Notes under the pieces: generated by a model
Told to the model about the DNA's origin: nothing
What the model saw: the letters and a program-made list of their open reading frames with translations, nothing else
The model's database searches: none
Shown: positions 23,260-30,266 of the stretch, one piece after another
Layout: the number at the start of each line of letters is the position of its first letter
How positions within the stretch are numbered: the first letter of the stretch is position 1
Source of the DNA: Streptomyces sp. Ru73
GTDB taxonomy: Bacteria; Actinomycetota; Actinomycetes; Streptomycetales; Streptomycetaceae
Length of the DNA: 54,732 bases
Assembly: GCF_002920575.1 (NCBI RefSeq)
Contig: NZ_PQSQ01000052.1
Coordinates: 1-54,732, forward strand
Reading direction: 5' to 3'
Made by a program: the position numbers and the translations under genes

Positions 23260-24632
23260 CCTGCCGGACCGGAGCGGTGCCGGCCGCCCACGACCCGCCG
23301 CTGCATCCGGTCCCGGCCGCCACCGCCGCGTCCGTGCCCGCCGCGCAGCGGCGCATCCTGACCGTCCTGGTGCTCTCCCAGGTGCTCAGCGGCGCGGGCC
23401 TGGCCGCGGGCATCACCGTCGGCGCGCTGCTCGCCGAGGAGATGCTCGGCACGGGGCTCGCCGGACTGCCCAGCGCGCTCTTCACGGCCGGCTCGGCGCT
23501 GGGTGCTGTCGCCATCGGCCGGCTGTCCCAGCGCTGGGGCCGCCGTCCCGGCCTGGCCCTGGGATACGCCGGCGGAGCGCTGGGCAGCCTCGGCGTCGTC
23601 GCGGCCGCCGCGGCGGGCAGCGCGCCCCTGCTCTTCGTCTCGCTCACCGTCTACGGAGCGGGCACGGCCACCAACCTGATGGCCCGCTACGCGGGCGCGG
23701 ACCTGGCGGCTCCGGAGCGGCGCGGCCGGGCGGTGAGCACGGTGCTGATGGCCACCACGCTCGGTGCGGTGGCCGGCCCGCTGCTGGTCAGCGCCACGGG
23801 CGAGGCCGCGCACGCCTGGGGCCTGCCGCGCCTCGCGGGCCCGTTCGCGCTGGCCGCCGTCGCGTTCGCGGCCGCCGCGCTCCTGCTCTCCACCCTGCTG
23901 CGCCCCGACCCCCTGCGCCTGGCACGCACCCTGGCGGCCGACGGGGCGGCGGCCACGCCCCGGGGCGGCGAAGCCCGTACGAGGGAGGCCGAGGGGAAGG
24001 CGGGGCAGGACTCGGAGAAGACGGTGCGGGACTCCGGCGAGGCCCCGGCCGGCGCGGGGGACCGGCCGGACCGGCGGGGGCTGCTCACCGGTACGTCCGT
24101 CATGGTGCTGGGCCAGCTCGTGATGATCGCGATCATGACCATGACGCCGGTCCACATGCGCGCGCACGGCCACGACACGGGGGACGCCGGGCTGGTCATA
24201 GCCCTCCACGTCGGCGCCATGTTCCTGCCGTCGCCGCTGACCGGGCAGCTCGTCGACCGGGTGGGCCGGCTGCCGGTGGCCGCCGCCTCCGGCGTGACGC
24301 TGTGTGCCGCCGGTGCCGTCGCCGCCCTGGCGCCGGTCGACTCCGTGCCCGCCCTCGCCGCCGCGCTGGTCCTGCTGGGCCTCGGCTGGAACTTCGGGCT
24401 GATCAGCGGCACCGCCCTGGTCACCGACGCGCTCCCGGCGGCCGTCCGGGCCCGGCAGCAGGGCGTCCTCGACGTGGGCATCGCGCTGGCCGGGGCCACC
24501 GGCGGACTGTCCTCGGGGCTGGTCGTGACGGCGGGCGGTTTCCCGGTACTGGCCCTCGTCGGCGGGGTACTCGCGCTGGCGATCCTCCCCGCCCTGGCGC
24601 TGACCGCACGACGTACGGGACGCGCCGCATGA
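23256..24632 (+). CDS. MFS transporter of the GCIS peptide cluster
   Basis: A 458-residue, 12-helix major-facilitator protein. The loop after helix 2 reads IGRLSQRWGRRPGLALGYAGG, the MFS signature with the RxGRR turn, and repeats after helix 8 as QLVDRVGRLPVA. Between the two six-helix halves is a long charged cytoplasmic loop (TRAEGKAGQDSEKT-type composition). The start ATG overlaps the upstream stop as ATGA. In context it probably exports the mature peptide or provides self-protection; import of a building block is also possible. It is about the usual length, with no truncation. Confidence 0.88.
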   Translation: MTCRTGAVPAAHDPPLHPVPAATAASVPAAQRRILTVLVLSQVLSGAGLAAGITVGALLAEEMLGTGLAGLPSALFTAGSALGAVAIGRLSQRWGRRPGLALGYAGGALGSLGVVAAAAAGSAPLLFVSLTVYGAGTATNLMARYAGADLAAPERRGRAVSTVLMATTLGAVAGPLLVSATGEAAHAWGLPRLAGPFALAAVAFAAAALLLSTLLRPDPLRLARTLAADGAAATPRGGEARTREAEGKAGQDSEKTVRDSGEAPAGAGDRPDRRGLLTGTSVMVLGQLVMIAIMTMTPVHMRAHGHDTGDAGLVIALHVGAMFLPSPLTGQLVDRVGRLPVAAASGVTLCAAGAVAALAPVDSVPALAAALVLLGLGWNFGLISGTALVTDALPAAVRARQQGVLDVGIALAGATGGLSSGLVVTAGGFPVLALVGGVLALAILPALALTARRTGRAA

Positions 24633-24807
24633 CCCGCCACCCGACCCGGAGACCACGACCGCCACCCGTACCCCCGTGACCGCCGGTGACGCCGCCGACC
24701 AGCACGGACGCACCGCCGCACCACGGACGACCACCCGTGCACGTCCGAACGCCCTTCGCTCCCGCCACACCCGTGGCACCCACCCTCACCAACAGGAGAC
24801 GCCTCCC

Positions 24808-25407
24808 GTGGACACCTTCATCGAGCAGGCCCGGAAGCTGAACGCCCGCATCGCCGAGCACCCCGAGGAACGGGAGCTCTTCGGGCGCCTCGCCGAGGGC
24901 CAGGCGCCGCTCGCCCTGTTCATCACCTGTTCCGACTCCCGTGTCATCCCGTCCCTCATCACCGGCGCGCGGCCCGGCGAGCTCTTCGAGCTGCGCACCG
25001 CGGGCAACGCCGTCCCCGCCTACCACGAGGGCATGGCCTGCTCGGAGGCCGCGACCATCGAGTACGCGATGCGCGTGCTGAAGGTGTCCGACATCGTGGT
25101 GTGCGGGCACTCCCACTGCGGCGCGGTGGGCGCGCGGGCACGCGCCGAGAACCTGGACGGCGCGCCCGCGGTGCGGGACTGGCTCGCCCGCGAGTTCTCC
25201 GCCGAGCTGCCCCAGGACGACAGCCTGGCGGTCGCCGGTGCCGTCCAGCGGCATGTGCGGGAGCAGGTGGACCGGCTGCGCGGGTACCCCTGCGTCCGTG
25301 AGCGCCTGGACGCGGGCGAGGTGACGCTGCACGGCTGGTTCTACGAGGTGCACACCGGCCTGGTCCTGACGCACGACCGGGAGCTGGACGCCTTCGTCCC
25401 GGTCTGA
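24808..25407 (+). CDS. beta-class carbonic anhydrase
   Basis: A 199-residue beta-carbonic anhydrase-family protein. The zinc ligands are C41 and D43-R45 dyad partners (CSDSRV), H101 and C104 (CGHSHCGAV), so the active site is intact; the classical reaction is CO2 hydration to bicarbonate. The family fold is also used by carbonyl sulfide and CS2 hydrolases, and sequence reading cannot exclude such a role. The GTG at 24808 follows AGGAG; the 175-bp gap after the exporter has low-complexity, ACC-rich sequence with no terminator, so it may be co-transcribed with the peptide cluster, and the strong terminator lies just after it. Confidence 0.92.
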   Translation: MDTFIEQARKLNARIAEHPEERELFGRLAEGQAPLALFITCSDSRVIPSLITGARPGELFELRTAGNAVPAYHEGMACSEAATIEYAMRVLKVSDIVVCGHSHCGAVGARARAENLDGAPAVRDWLAREFSAELPQDDSLAVAGAVQRHVREQVDRLRGYPCVRERLDAGEVTLHGWFYEVHTGLVLTHDRELDAFVPV

Positions 25408-25446
25408 CGGGCTGCTCCGGCCCCCCGGGCCGGTCCGTCCGCGCGC

Positions 25447-25484
25447 GGCGGGGTCCCGGTTGCCGCACCGACCGGGACCCCGCC
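25447..25484 (+). terminator. 14-bp perfect terminator hairpin
   Basis: 25447-25460 pairs perfectly with 25471-25484 (arms GGCGGGGTCCCGGT / ACCGGGACCCCGCC) around a 10-nt loop, 40 bp past the carbonic anhydrase stop. It closes the peptide-cluster transcription unit. The rest of the 25408-25612 gap has no gene. Confidence 0.9.
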
Positions 25485-25612
25485 CTGCGCCGGGCCACGG
25501 CCGGCCGGCCGCGCCCCGGCGGCGGTACGGTCCCGGGCCGGAGCGGGTCCCGGGCCGGGCTCAGCCGCGGCCCGGGCCCGGGCATCCTGTGCCGGTCTCA
25601 TGGGCGGGGACG

Positions 25613-25915
25613 TCAGCCGCGCCCGCGGTCGGCGGGCTCACGGCTGCCGCTCTTGGCCAGGCCCCGGCTGATCAGGTAGCCGATGCTCAGCAGCGTGACG
25701 TACAGCCAGGCCCGCCCGGCGGGGAAGGGATCCGCGCCGGTGTCGCTGCCCACCACCGCCGAGGCGATGAGGACGGCCACCACCGAGGCCACGTACACGA
25801 AGAACTCGGTGGTCTTGAAGGACGGTTTGGTCTCGGTGCTGGTGGGTCGTGCGGCGGTGTAGGTGCTCCCCGGCATGCCGGATTCGGAGTACCCGGGGGA
25901 CGATGCTGCGGTCAT
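25613..25915 (-). CDS. small two-helix membrane protein
   Basis: A 100-residue protein of unknown function. A polar Ser/Thr-rich N-terminus (about 30 residues) precedes two hydrophobic helices: TTEFFVYVASVVAVLIASAVVG and AWLYVTLLSIGYLISRGLA, followed by a short basic tail (KSGSREPADRGRG). Similar small proteins are common in Streptomyces. The ATG at 25915 has AGGGA a few bases upstream; a hairpin (CACCCGGC/GCCGGGTG at 25939-25958) lies in its upstream region. Nothing in the neighbourhood explains its role. Confidence 0.75.
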   Translation of the reverse strand: MTAASSPGYSESGMPGSTYTAARPTSTETKPSFKTTEFFVYVASVVAVLIASAVVGSDTGADPFPAGRAWLYVTLLSIGYLISRGLAKSGSREPADRGRG

Positions 25916-26155
25916 GGTCCCTGCCCTTTCCCGTGGATCACCCGGCGGGCGCCGGGTGCGGAGCACGCGTACCCGGCCGCCGGGCACGAGAACGCCGTAC
26001 GGGCGGCCGCCCGCCGGCACCGGGCGGCTGTCGGCCAGTGACCGCCCCGCCGCAGGATGCCCGGTGTGACAGGACGGACCGCTGTGCGCCGCGCACGGGA
26101 CGCGAGGAGCGCCGGGGACGGACGGGCCCGGCGCAGGGGCCGCATTCCGGCCGGA

Positions 26156-26461
26156 TCACTCGTGCGGCTCCGTCCCGGCGGGGGACTTGCGGAGCCCGGC
26201 GGGGACCGAGGCGTGGAGGGCGCGCAGGGCGAGCAGGAGGACGCCGATGTCATCGAGGTACACCGGGTCGGGGAGCAGGTCGACGGGGGAGAGGACGTAG
26301 AGGAGCGCGCCCCAGAAGGCGAACTCGTTCACCGGGAGGCCGGCGGCCTTGATGCGGCGGCGGACGGCCACGGTGCGCACGAGGAGCACGACTGCCGCCA
26401 CCAGTGTCAGCAGGAGCAGGACTCCGGCCACGATCACGACGACCCAGAGCGTGTCACTCAT
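26156..26461 (-). CDS. YkvA-family (DUF1232) small membrane protein
   Basis: A 101-residue membrane protein. The N-terminal hydrophobic helix (WVVVIVAGVLLLLTLVAAVVLLV) is followed by a basic stretch and the DUF1232 core, seen as LLYVLSPVDLLPDPVYLDDIGVLLLAL, where SPxDLxPD...DD is the family signature. DUF1232 proteins are widespread and of uncertain function. The ATG at 26461 is the sensible start because the upstream extension has no hydrophobic or conserved sequence. A CACCCG-TC-CGGGTG hairpin lies in its leader, near 26485. Confidence 0.85.
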   Translation of the reverse strand: MSDTLWVVVIVAGVLLLLTLVAAVVLLVRTVAVRRRIKAAGLPVNEFAFWGALLYVLSPVDLLPDPVYLDDIGVLLLALRALHASVPAGLRKSPAGTEPHE

Positions 26462-26587
26462 CGCTTCCCCCTCGGCGGGTTTCACCCGTCCGGGTGTCGG
26501 ACGGGCCTGCTGCCGACGGTACCGGTGGCAACGACATTTCCGACATGTAGCTCTCCGTGTGGGACACTCGGCGTGTATCACATGCCC

Positions 26588-26610
26588 GTAGTTCACAGCC
26601 TGTAGTTCAC
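26588..26610. repeat. 9-bp direct repeat upstream of the STAS gene
   Basis: GTAGTTCAC occurs at 26588-26596 and 26602-26610 (14-bp period), about 75-95 bp upstream of the STAS start in the divergent gap. It may be a binding site; nothing else in the 26462-26682 gap looks like a gene. Confidence 0.5.
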
Positions 26611-26682
26611 GGTCCGGGGCCGATGTGCGGCTACCGCCCGGTATTCCGTGGCACATCCGTGCGGCAGGCAACCGGAGGTGCG

Positions 26683-27081
26683 ATGTCCACGGGTACAGGA
26701 CGGCTGTCCGTCACTGTCCTCACCGAGACCGCCGACTGCGCCGTGCTGCGCGTCAGCGGCGAGCTCGACCATGCCTCCGAAGCGGCGTTCCTGGCCGATA
26801 CCGGGGTGGTGCTCGCCGACGGGTGCCGCTATCTGGTGCTGGACGTGGCCGCGCTCACGTTCTGTGACTCGCGCGGCCTGAACTGCCTGCTCGCGCTGCA
26901 CTGGCTGCTGCGCCGGCGGGAGGGCACCCTGCTGCTCGCGTGTGCGGGGCGCAGGCTCTCCGACCTCCTCGTCCACACCGGCAGCGCCCAGCTCTTCCCG
27001 CTGCATCCCACGGTCAGCAAGGCGCTCGCGGCCCTGCCGGAGCACTGCCGCCCCGTCTGGCCGCCCGTGACCACGCCGTAG
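26683..27081 (+). CDS. STAS-domain anti-anti-sigma factor-like protein
   Basis: A 132-residue single-domain protein of the SpoIIAA/BldG-like family. The conserved phospho-acceptor serine is S63 in LTFCDSRGLNCLLA, and the first strands read CAVLRVSGELDHASEAAFL, as in anti-sigma antagonists. Such proteins release sigma factors by binding an anti-sigma kinase when unphosphorylated. GGAGG lies 5-9 nt before the ATG. No anti-sigma kinase or sigma factor gene is adjacent, so the partner is elsewhere. It ends in a shared terminator with the P450 operon. Confidence 0.9.
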   Translation: MSTGTGRLSVTVLTETADCAVLRVSGELDHASEAAFLADTGVVLADGCRYLVLDVAALTFCDSRGLNCLLALHWLLRRREGTLLLACAGRRLSDLLVHTGSAQLFPLHPTVSKALAALPEHCRPVWPPVTTP

Positions 27082-27105
27082 CCCGTACGGAGCACGGAAG
27101 CGCGA

Positions 27106-27138
27106 CGGCCGCGCCCGGTTCCGTACCGGACGCGGCCG
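27106..27138. terminator. bidirectional hairpin terminator
   Basis: CGGCCGCG (27106-27113) plus CCGGT (27115-27119) pair with ACCGG (27125-27129) plus CGCGGCCG (27131-27138), with one C/A mismatch and a 5-nt loop. It sits between the convergent STAS and P450 genes. Confidence 0.85.
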
Positions 27139-27155
27139 CCTGCCCCGCAGCGGCT

Positions 27156-28436
27156 TCAGGCGAGCGTGACCTCGACCGGCAGCTGCTTGATGCCGTTGAC
27201 GAAGTTGGAGCGGACGCGGGGGACCGGCCCGGTGACCCGGATGTCGGCGAGGCGCGGGATCAGCTCCTCGAACATGATGCGCATCTCGGTACGGGCCAGC
27301 AGGTTGCCCAGGCACAGATGCGGGCTGCCCTTGCCGAAGGTGACGTGGTCGTTGTGCGCGCGGGTCACGTCGAAGTCGTAGGGGTTGCCGAAGACCTGCT
27401 CGTCGCGGTTGCCCGAGGCGTACCACATGACGACCTTGTCGCCCTCCTTGATCCGCTTGCCGCCGAGCTCGACGTCGCGGGTGGCGGTGCGGCGGAAGTG
27501 GTAGACGGGCGAGGCCCAGCGCAGGAACTCCTCGACCGCCGTGGGGATGAGGGAGTGGTCCTTGCGGAGCTTGTCGAGCTGGTCGGGGTTGTTGATCAGC
27601 GCGAGCATGGCGTGCGTGATGGAGTGCCGGGTGGTCTCGTTGCCGGCGACGACGAGCAGCAGGAAGTAGTTGTCGAAGTCCTGCGCGGAGAGCGGGATGC
27701 CGTCCCGCGGGGTCTGGTTGACCAGCCGCGAGATCAGGTCGGTGCCGTCGCCGCCGCGCCGCTGCCGGGCCAGCTCCCGGCCGTACGCGAAGACCTCCAG
27801 CGAGGCGGGGGAGCGGAACGGCAGGTCGCGGTACTGCTCGCTCTCCTCGCTCTCCAGCAGCACGTCGGCGTAGTCGGGGTCGGTGTTGCCGATGATCCGG
27901 TTGCCCCAGTCGATGAGCTGCTGGTTGTCCTCCGGGGGCACGTCCAGCAGCCGGGCGAGGACGTTGATGGGGAAGTCGGCGGAGACCTCCTTGACGAAGT
28001 CGAAGCGGCCCTTGGCGAGCGCGGCGTCCAGCGTCCTGGCGGTCAGCCCGCGCAGGAAGTCGGCGTACTGGCTGATGGTGCTCGCGCCGAACTGGCGCTG
28101 GAGCAGGCTGCGCAGGGCGCGGTGGCGGACCCCGTCCAGCTCCAGGATCGAGGCGCGCTTCTTGATCTGGTCGTCGTCGACCTCTTCGAGGTTGACGAAC
28201 CTGGTGGAGGTGAAGGTCTCCGCGTCCCGGTCGACGCGGGCGATGTCCGCGTGCCGGGTGACCGCCCAGAAGCCGGAGTTGGGCGCCTCCTCCGGCTGCC
28301 AGTGCACCGGGTCCTCGTGGCGCAGCGTGTGGAACATCCGCCAGGGGGTGACGCCGTCGGTGAAGTTGTCGAGGTCGGCGAGGTTCACCTCGTCCAGCGG
28401 CAGCGGCTCGTGGACGGCGGGCGGGGTGCGGGTCAT
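27156..28436 (-). CDS. cytochrome P450
   Basis: A 426-residue soluble bacterial P450. The heme-ligand Cys is C375 in FGKGSPHLCLGNLLA, the I-helix oxygen motif is AGNETT (264-269), and the ExxR of the K helix is E303-F-L-R306. The end (VRSNFVNGIKQLPVEV) reminds me of the CYP124/125/142 group, but that is only an impression. Electrons should come from the ferredoxin and reductase encoded divergently at 30075 and 30267. AAGGAG lies 6 nt before the ATG. The gene is 52 bp downstream of a glutamine-synthetase-like gene, so both are probably in one transcript and act on the same compound, possibly after its gamma-glutamylation. Confidence 0.94.
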   Translation of the reverse strand: MTRTPPAVHEPLPLDEVNLADLDNFTDGVTPWRMFHTLRHEDPVHWQPEEAPNSGFWAVTRHADIARVDRDAETFTSTRFVNLEEVDDDQIKKRASILELDGVRHRALRSLLQRQFGASTISQYADFLRGLTARTLDAALAKGRFDFVKEVSADFPINVLARLLDVPPEDNQQLIDWGNRIIGNTDPDYADVLLESEESEQYRDLPFRSPASLEVFAYGRELARQRRGGDGTDLISRLVNQTPRDGIPLSAQDFDNYFLLLVVAGNETTRHSITHAMLALINNPDQLDKLRKDHSLIPTAVEEFLRWASPVYHFRRTATRDVELGGKRIKEGDKVVMWYASGNRDEQVFGNPYDFDVTRAHNDHVTFGKGSPHLCLGNLLARTEMRIMFEELIPRLADIRVTGPVPRVRSNFVNGIKQLPVEVTLA

Positions 28437-28488
28437 CGAGGCTCCTTGCGGTGGCGGTACGGGGCGCGGGCGTCACGGGCGAGGGGTG

Positions 28489-29844
28489 TCACAGGTGGTG
28501 GGCGTACTCGGTGAACTCCCAGTCCGTGACGTGCCGCTGGAAGCGCGCGACCTCGTCGCGCTTGTAGGCGAGGAAGGCGGCGGTGAAGCCCTTGCCGAGC
28601 ACGTCGGTGAGCGCGGTGTCGGCCTCGAAGGCGTCGAGCGCCGCCGGCAGTGTCATCGGCAGCGTCGCGGCCCTGGTGGTGTCGTAGCCGTATCCCTCCA
28701 GGGGCGCGGGCGGCTCCTGGCCCGCGCGCACGCCGAGCAGCGCGGCCGCGAGGGTGCCGGCCAGCAGCAGGTACGGATTGGCGCTGGCGTCGGCGAGGCG
28801 CAGCTCGAAGCGGGTGCCGGCGCCGCGCTCGGGCGGGATGCGGACCATGGCGCTGCGGTTGTCCAGCCCCCAGTCGACCAGCCAGGGCGCGAGGGTGTCG
28901 GGGCCGAACCGCTTGTAGGAGTTGACGGTGGGGTTGAGCAGTGCGGTGAGTGCGGGGGCGTGTGCGAGGACGCCGGCGACGGCGTGCCGTGCGGTGGCGG
29001 AGAGCCCGTGCGGCGCGGCCGGGTCGGCGAAGGCGTTGTGTCCGTCGCCGTCCAGGCAGGAGACGTGGACGTGGAAGCCGGAGCCGCCCTCGTCGTTGAA
29101 GGGCTTGGCCATGAAGGTGGCCAGCCGACCCTCGGCGCGGGCGAGTTCCTTGACCGCGGATTTGAAGCGGAAGGCCCGGTCGGCGGCGTCGAGCGCGGCG
29201 GAGTGGGTGAGGTTGATCTCGAACTGCCCGCTGCTGAACTCGTGGTTGCCCATGCTCGCGCCGATGTCCAGCGCGCGGAGCCGGCGCAGGGTGCGCAGCA
29301 GGTGTCCGTCCGGGTCGCCGCGGCGGCCCGCGGTGTAGACGTTGCCGGGAGCCTCGGCGTACCGCTGCCAGCCGGTGGGCGACCCGGGCGCCGGGTCGCA
29401 GAGGAAGTACTCCAGTTCCGGGCCGACGACCGGCTCGATGCCTTCGGCGGCGCACTGGTCCAGTACGTGGCGCAGCAGGTCGCGGGGGGATTCGGGGGCG
29501 GGCGCTCCGGTGGCGGGGTCGGTGACGTCGCCGAGGCAGGCGGCGACGCCCGGCTCCCAGGGCAGCGGGGTGAGCGTGCTCAGGTCGGGGCGTACGCAGA
29601 TGTCCGGCAGTCCGGCGTCCAGGCCGCCCGCCACGTCGACGACGTCGCCCTGCGGGCTGGTGTGGTAGACGGCCCGGCAGAAGGCGAGGCCGTGGTCGCA
29701 GGCCGAGGGCAGGTGGTCGAGCAGTACGTCGCGGGCGCGGTCGGTGCCGATGAGGTCGGGATAGGTCACCCGGACCACGTCGATGCCGTCGGCGGCCAGG
29801 CGGTCCATGTGCTGCCGGACCTGGGCGGAGTCGTGAGCGCTCAC
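28489..29844 (-). CDS. glutamine synthetase-like gamma-glutamyl-amine ligase
   Basis: A 451-residue GlnA-family protein. The active site appears complete: E-x-E (GPELEYFL), NHEFSSGQFEINL, the His of GFHVHVSC, the NRSAMVRIPP arginine loop and RFELRLADASANPYL. The divergent sequence and catabolic setting argue against housekeeping glutamine synthesis; relatives (PuuA, IpuC, PipC, streptomycete GlnA3/GlnA4) join glutamate to an amine to start its breakdown. In mycobacteria a P450, a ferredoxin and such a ligase serve cyclic-amine use, which makes the local P450/ferredoxin set notable. GTG at 29844 with GGAG upstream; an upstream ATG would start inside the operator. Substrate is inferred only as an amine. 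Confidence 0.85.
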   Translation of the reverse strand: MSAHDSAQVRQHMDRLAADGIDVVRVTYPDLIGTDRARDVLLDHLPSACDHGLAFCRAVYHTSPQGDVVDVAGGLDAGLPDICVRPDLSTLTPLPWEPGVAACLGDVTDPATGAPAPESPRDLLRHVLDQCAAEGIEPVVGPELEYFLCDPAPGSPTGWQRYAEAPGNVYTAGRRGDPDGHLLRTLRRLRALDIGASMGNHEFSSGQFEINLTHSAALDAADRAFRFKSAVKELARAEGRLATFMAKPFNDEGGSGFHVHVSCLDGDGHNAFADPAAPHGLSATARHAVAGVLAHAPALTALLNPTVNSYKRFGPDTLAPWLVDWGLDNRSAMVRIPPERGAGTRFELRLADASANPYLLLAGTLAAALLGVRAGQEPPAPLEGYGYDTTRAATLPMTLPAALDAFEADTALTDVLGKGFTAAFLAYKRDEVARFQRHVTDWEFTEYAHHL

Positions 29845-29921
29845 CAGTGTCTCCTCGGAGGGGCGGGAACGGTGGCGGGGAGGGGGCGGACCAGGGCCGT
29901 TGCGAGGGCGACCGGGTCTCA

Positions 29922-29961
29922 TTTGAAGCCAAACGGTAGGCAGCGCCCCAGGTGACCGCAA
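29922..29961 (-). promoter_or_regulatory. promoter and operator of the leftward P450/GS operon
   Basis: On the minus strand TTGCGG (29956-29961) and TACCGT (29933-29938) are spaced 17 bp. Immediately after the -10 is the near-palindrome TTTGGCTTCAAA (29922-29933), which on the plus strand reads TTTGAAGCCAAACG and matches the operator at 30029-30042 in 12 of 14 positions. Confidence 0.7.
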
Positions 29962-29980
29962 GAGGCGGGCGGCAAAAATT

Positions 29981-29994
29981 TATCCATGCGGATA
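29981..29994. promoter_or_regulatory. central inverted repeat TATCC-N4-GGATA
   Basis: TATCC-ATGC-GGATA lies midway between the two divergent promoters, just upstream of the rightward -35. The 10-mer TGCGGATAGG within and after it (29987-29996) recurs just before the TetR start (35636-35645). It may be an activator site. Confidence 0.4.
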
Positions 29995-29998
29995 GGTG

Positions 29999-30041
29999 TT
30001 GACCGGGGGTCGGGGCCTCCCTATCTTGTTTGAGGTCAAAC
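29999..30041 (+). promoter_or_regulatory. promoter and operator of the rightward catabolic operon
   Basis: TTGACC (29999-30004) and TATCTT (30022-30027) are spaced by 17 bp. The perfect palindrome GTTTGA-GG-TCAAAC (30028-30041) starts directly after the -10, covering the expected transcription start. A repressor there would block the operon; the TetR encoded at the operon's far end (35654) is the obvious candidate. Confidence 0.8.
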
Positions 30042-30074
30042 GAGTTACGCCCTGATGCCCCAGGAGGACCGGCC

Positions 30075-30263
30075 ATGAAGGTCGTCGTCGACATGAACCA
30101 GTGCCAGGACCACGGCCAGTGCGTCTTCGCGGCGCCCGACGTCTTCCGGTTCGACGCGGACGGACGGCTCGCCTACGTCAGCGACCCGGACGACGCGCTC
30201 CGCGAGGACGTCGAGGAAGCCGCCGACGTCTGCCCGCTCCAGGCCATCCGCATCGAGGACTGA
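30075..30263 (+). CDS. ferredoxin with His in the cluster motif (CYP-type)
   Basis: A 62-residue ferredoxin. The cluster motif is C10-x2-H13-x2-C16 ... C53-P: the position of the second Cys is His, as in [3Fe-4S] or His-modified ferredoxins that serve actinobacterial P450s. It carries electrons from the FAD reductase encoded next to the P450 at 27156. AGGAGG is 7 nt upstream of the ATG. First gene of the rightward operon, 3 bp before the reductase. Confidence 0.95.
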   Translation: MKVVVDMNQCQDHGQCVFAAPDVFRFDADGRLAYVSDPDDALREDVEEAADVCPLQAIRIED

Positions 30264-30266
30264 ACC

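Noticed and set aside
24629..24679. A 16-codon frame overlapping the exporter stop as ATGA
   Set aside because: Arg/Pro-only translation in low-complexity sequence, no conserved features; it is likely chance.
28489..29844. Housekeeping glutamine synthetase glnA
   Set aside because: The sequence is divergent and it sits in a P450/aromatic locus with a substrate-type operator, so a catabolic amine ligase is more likely.
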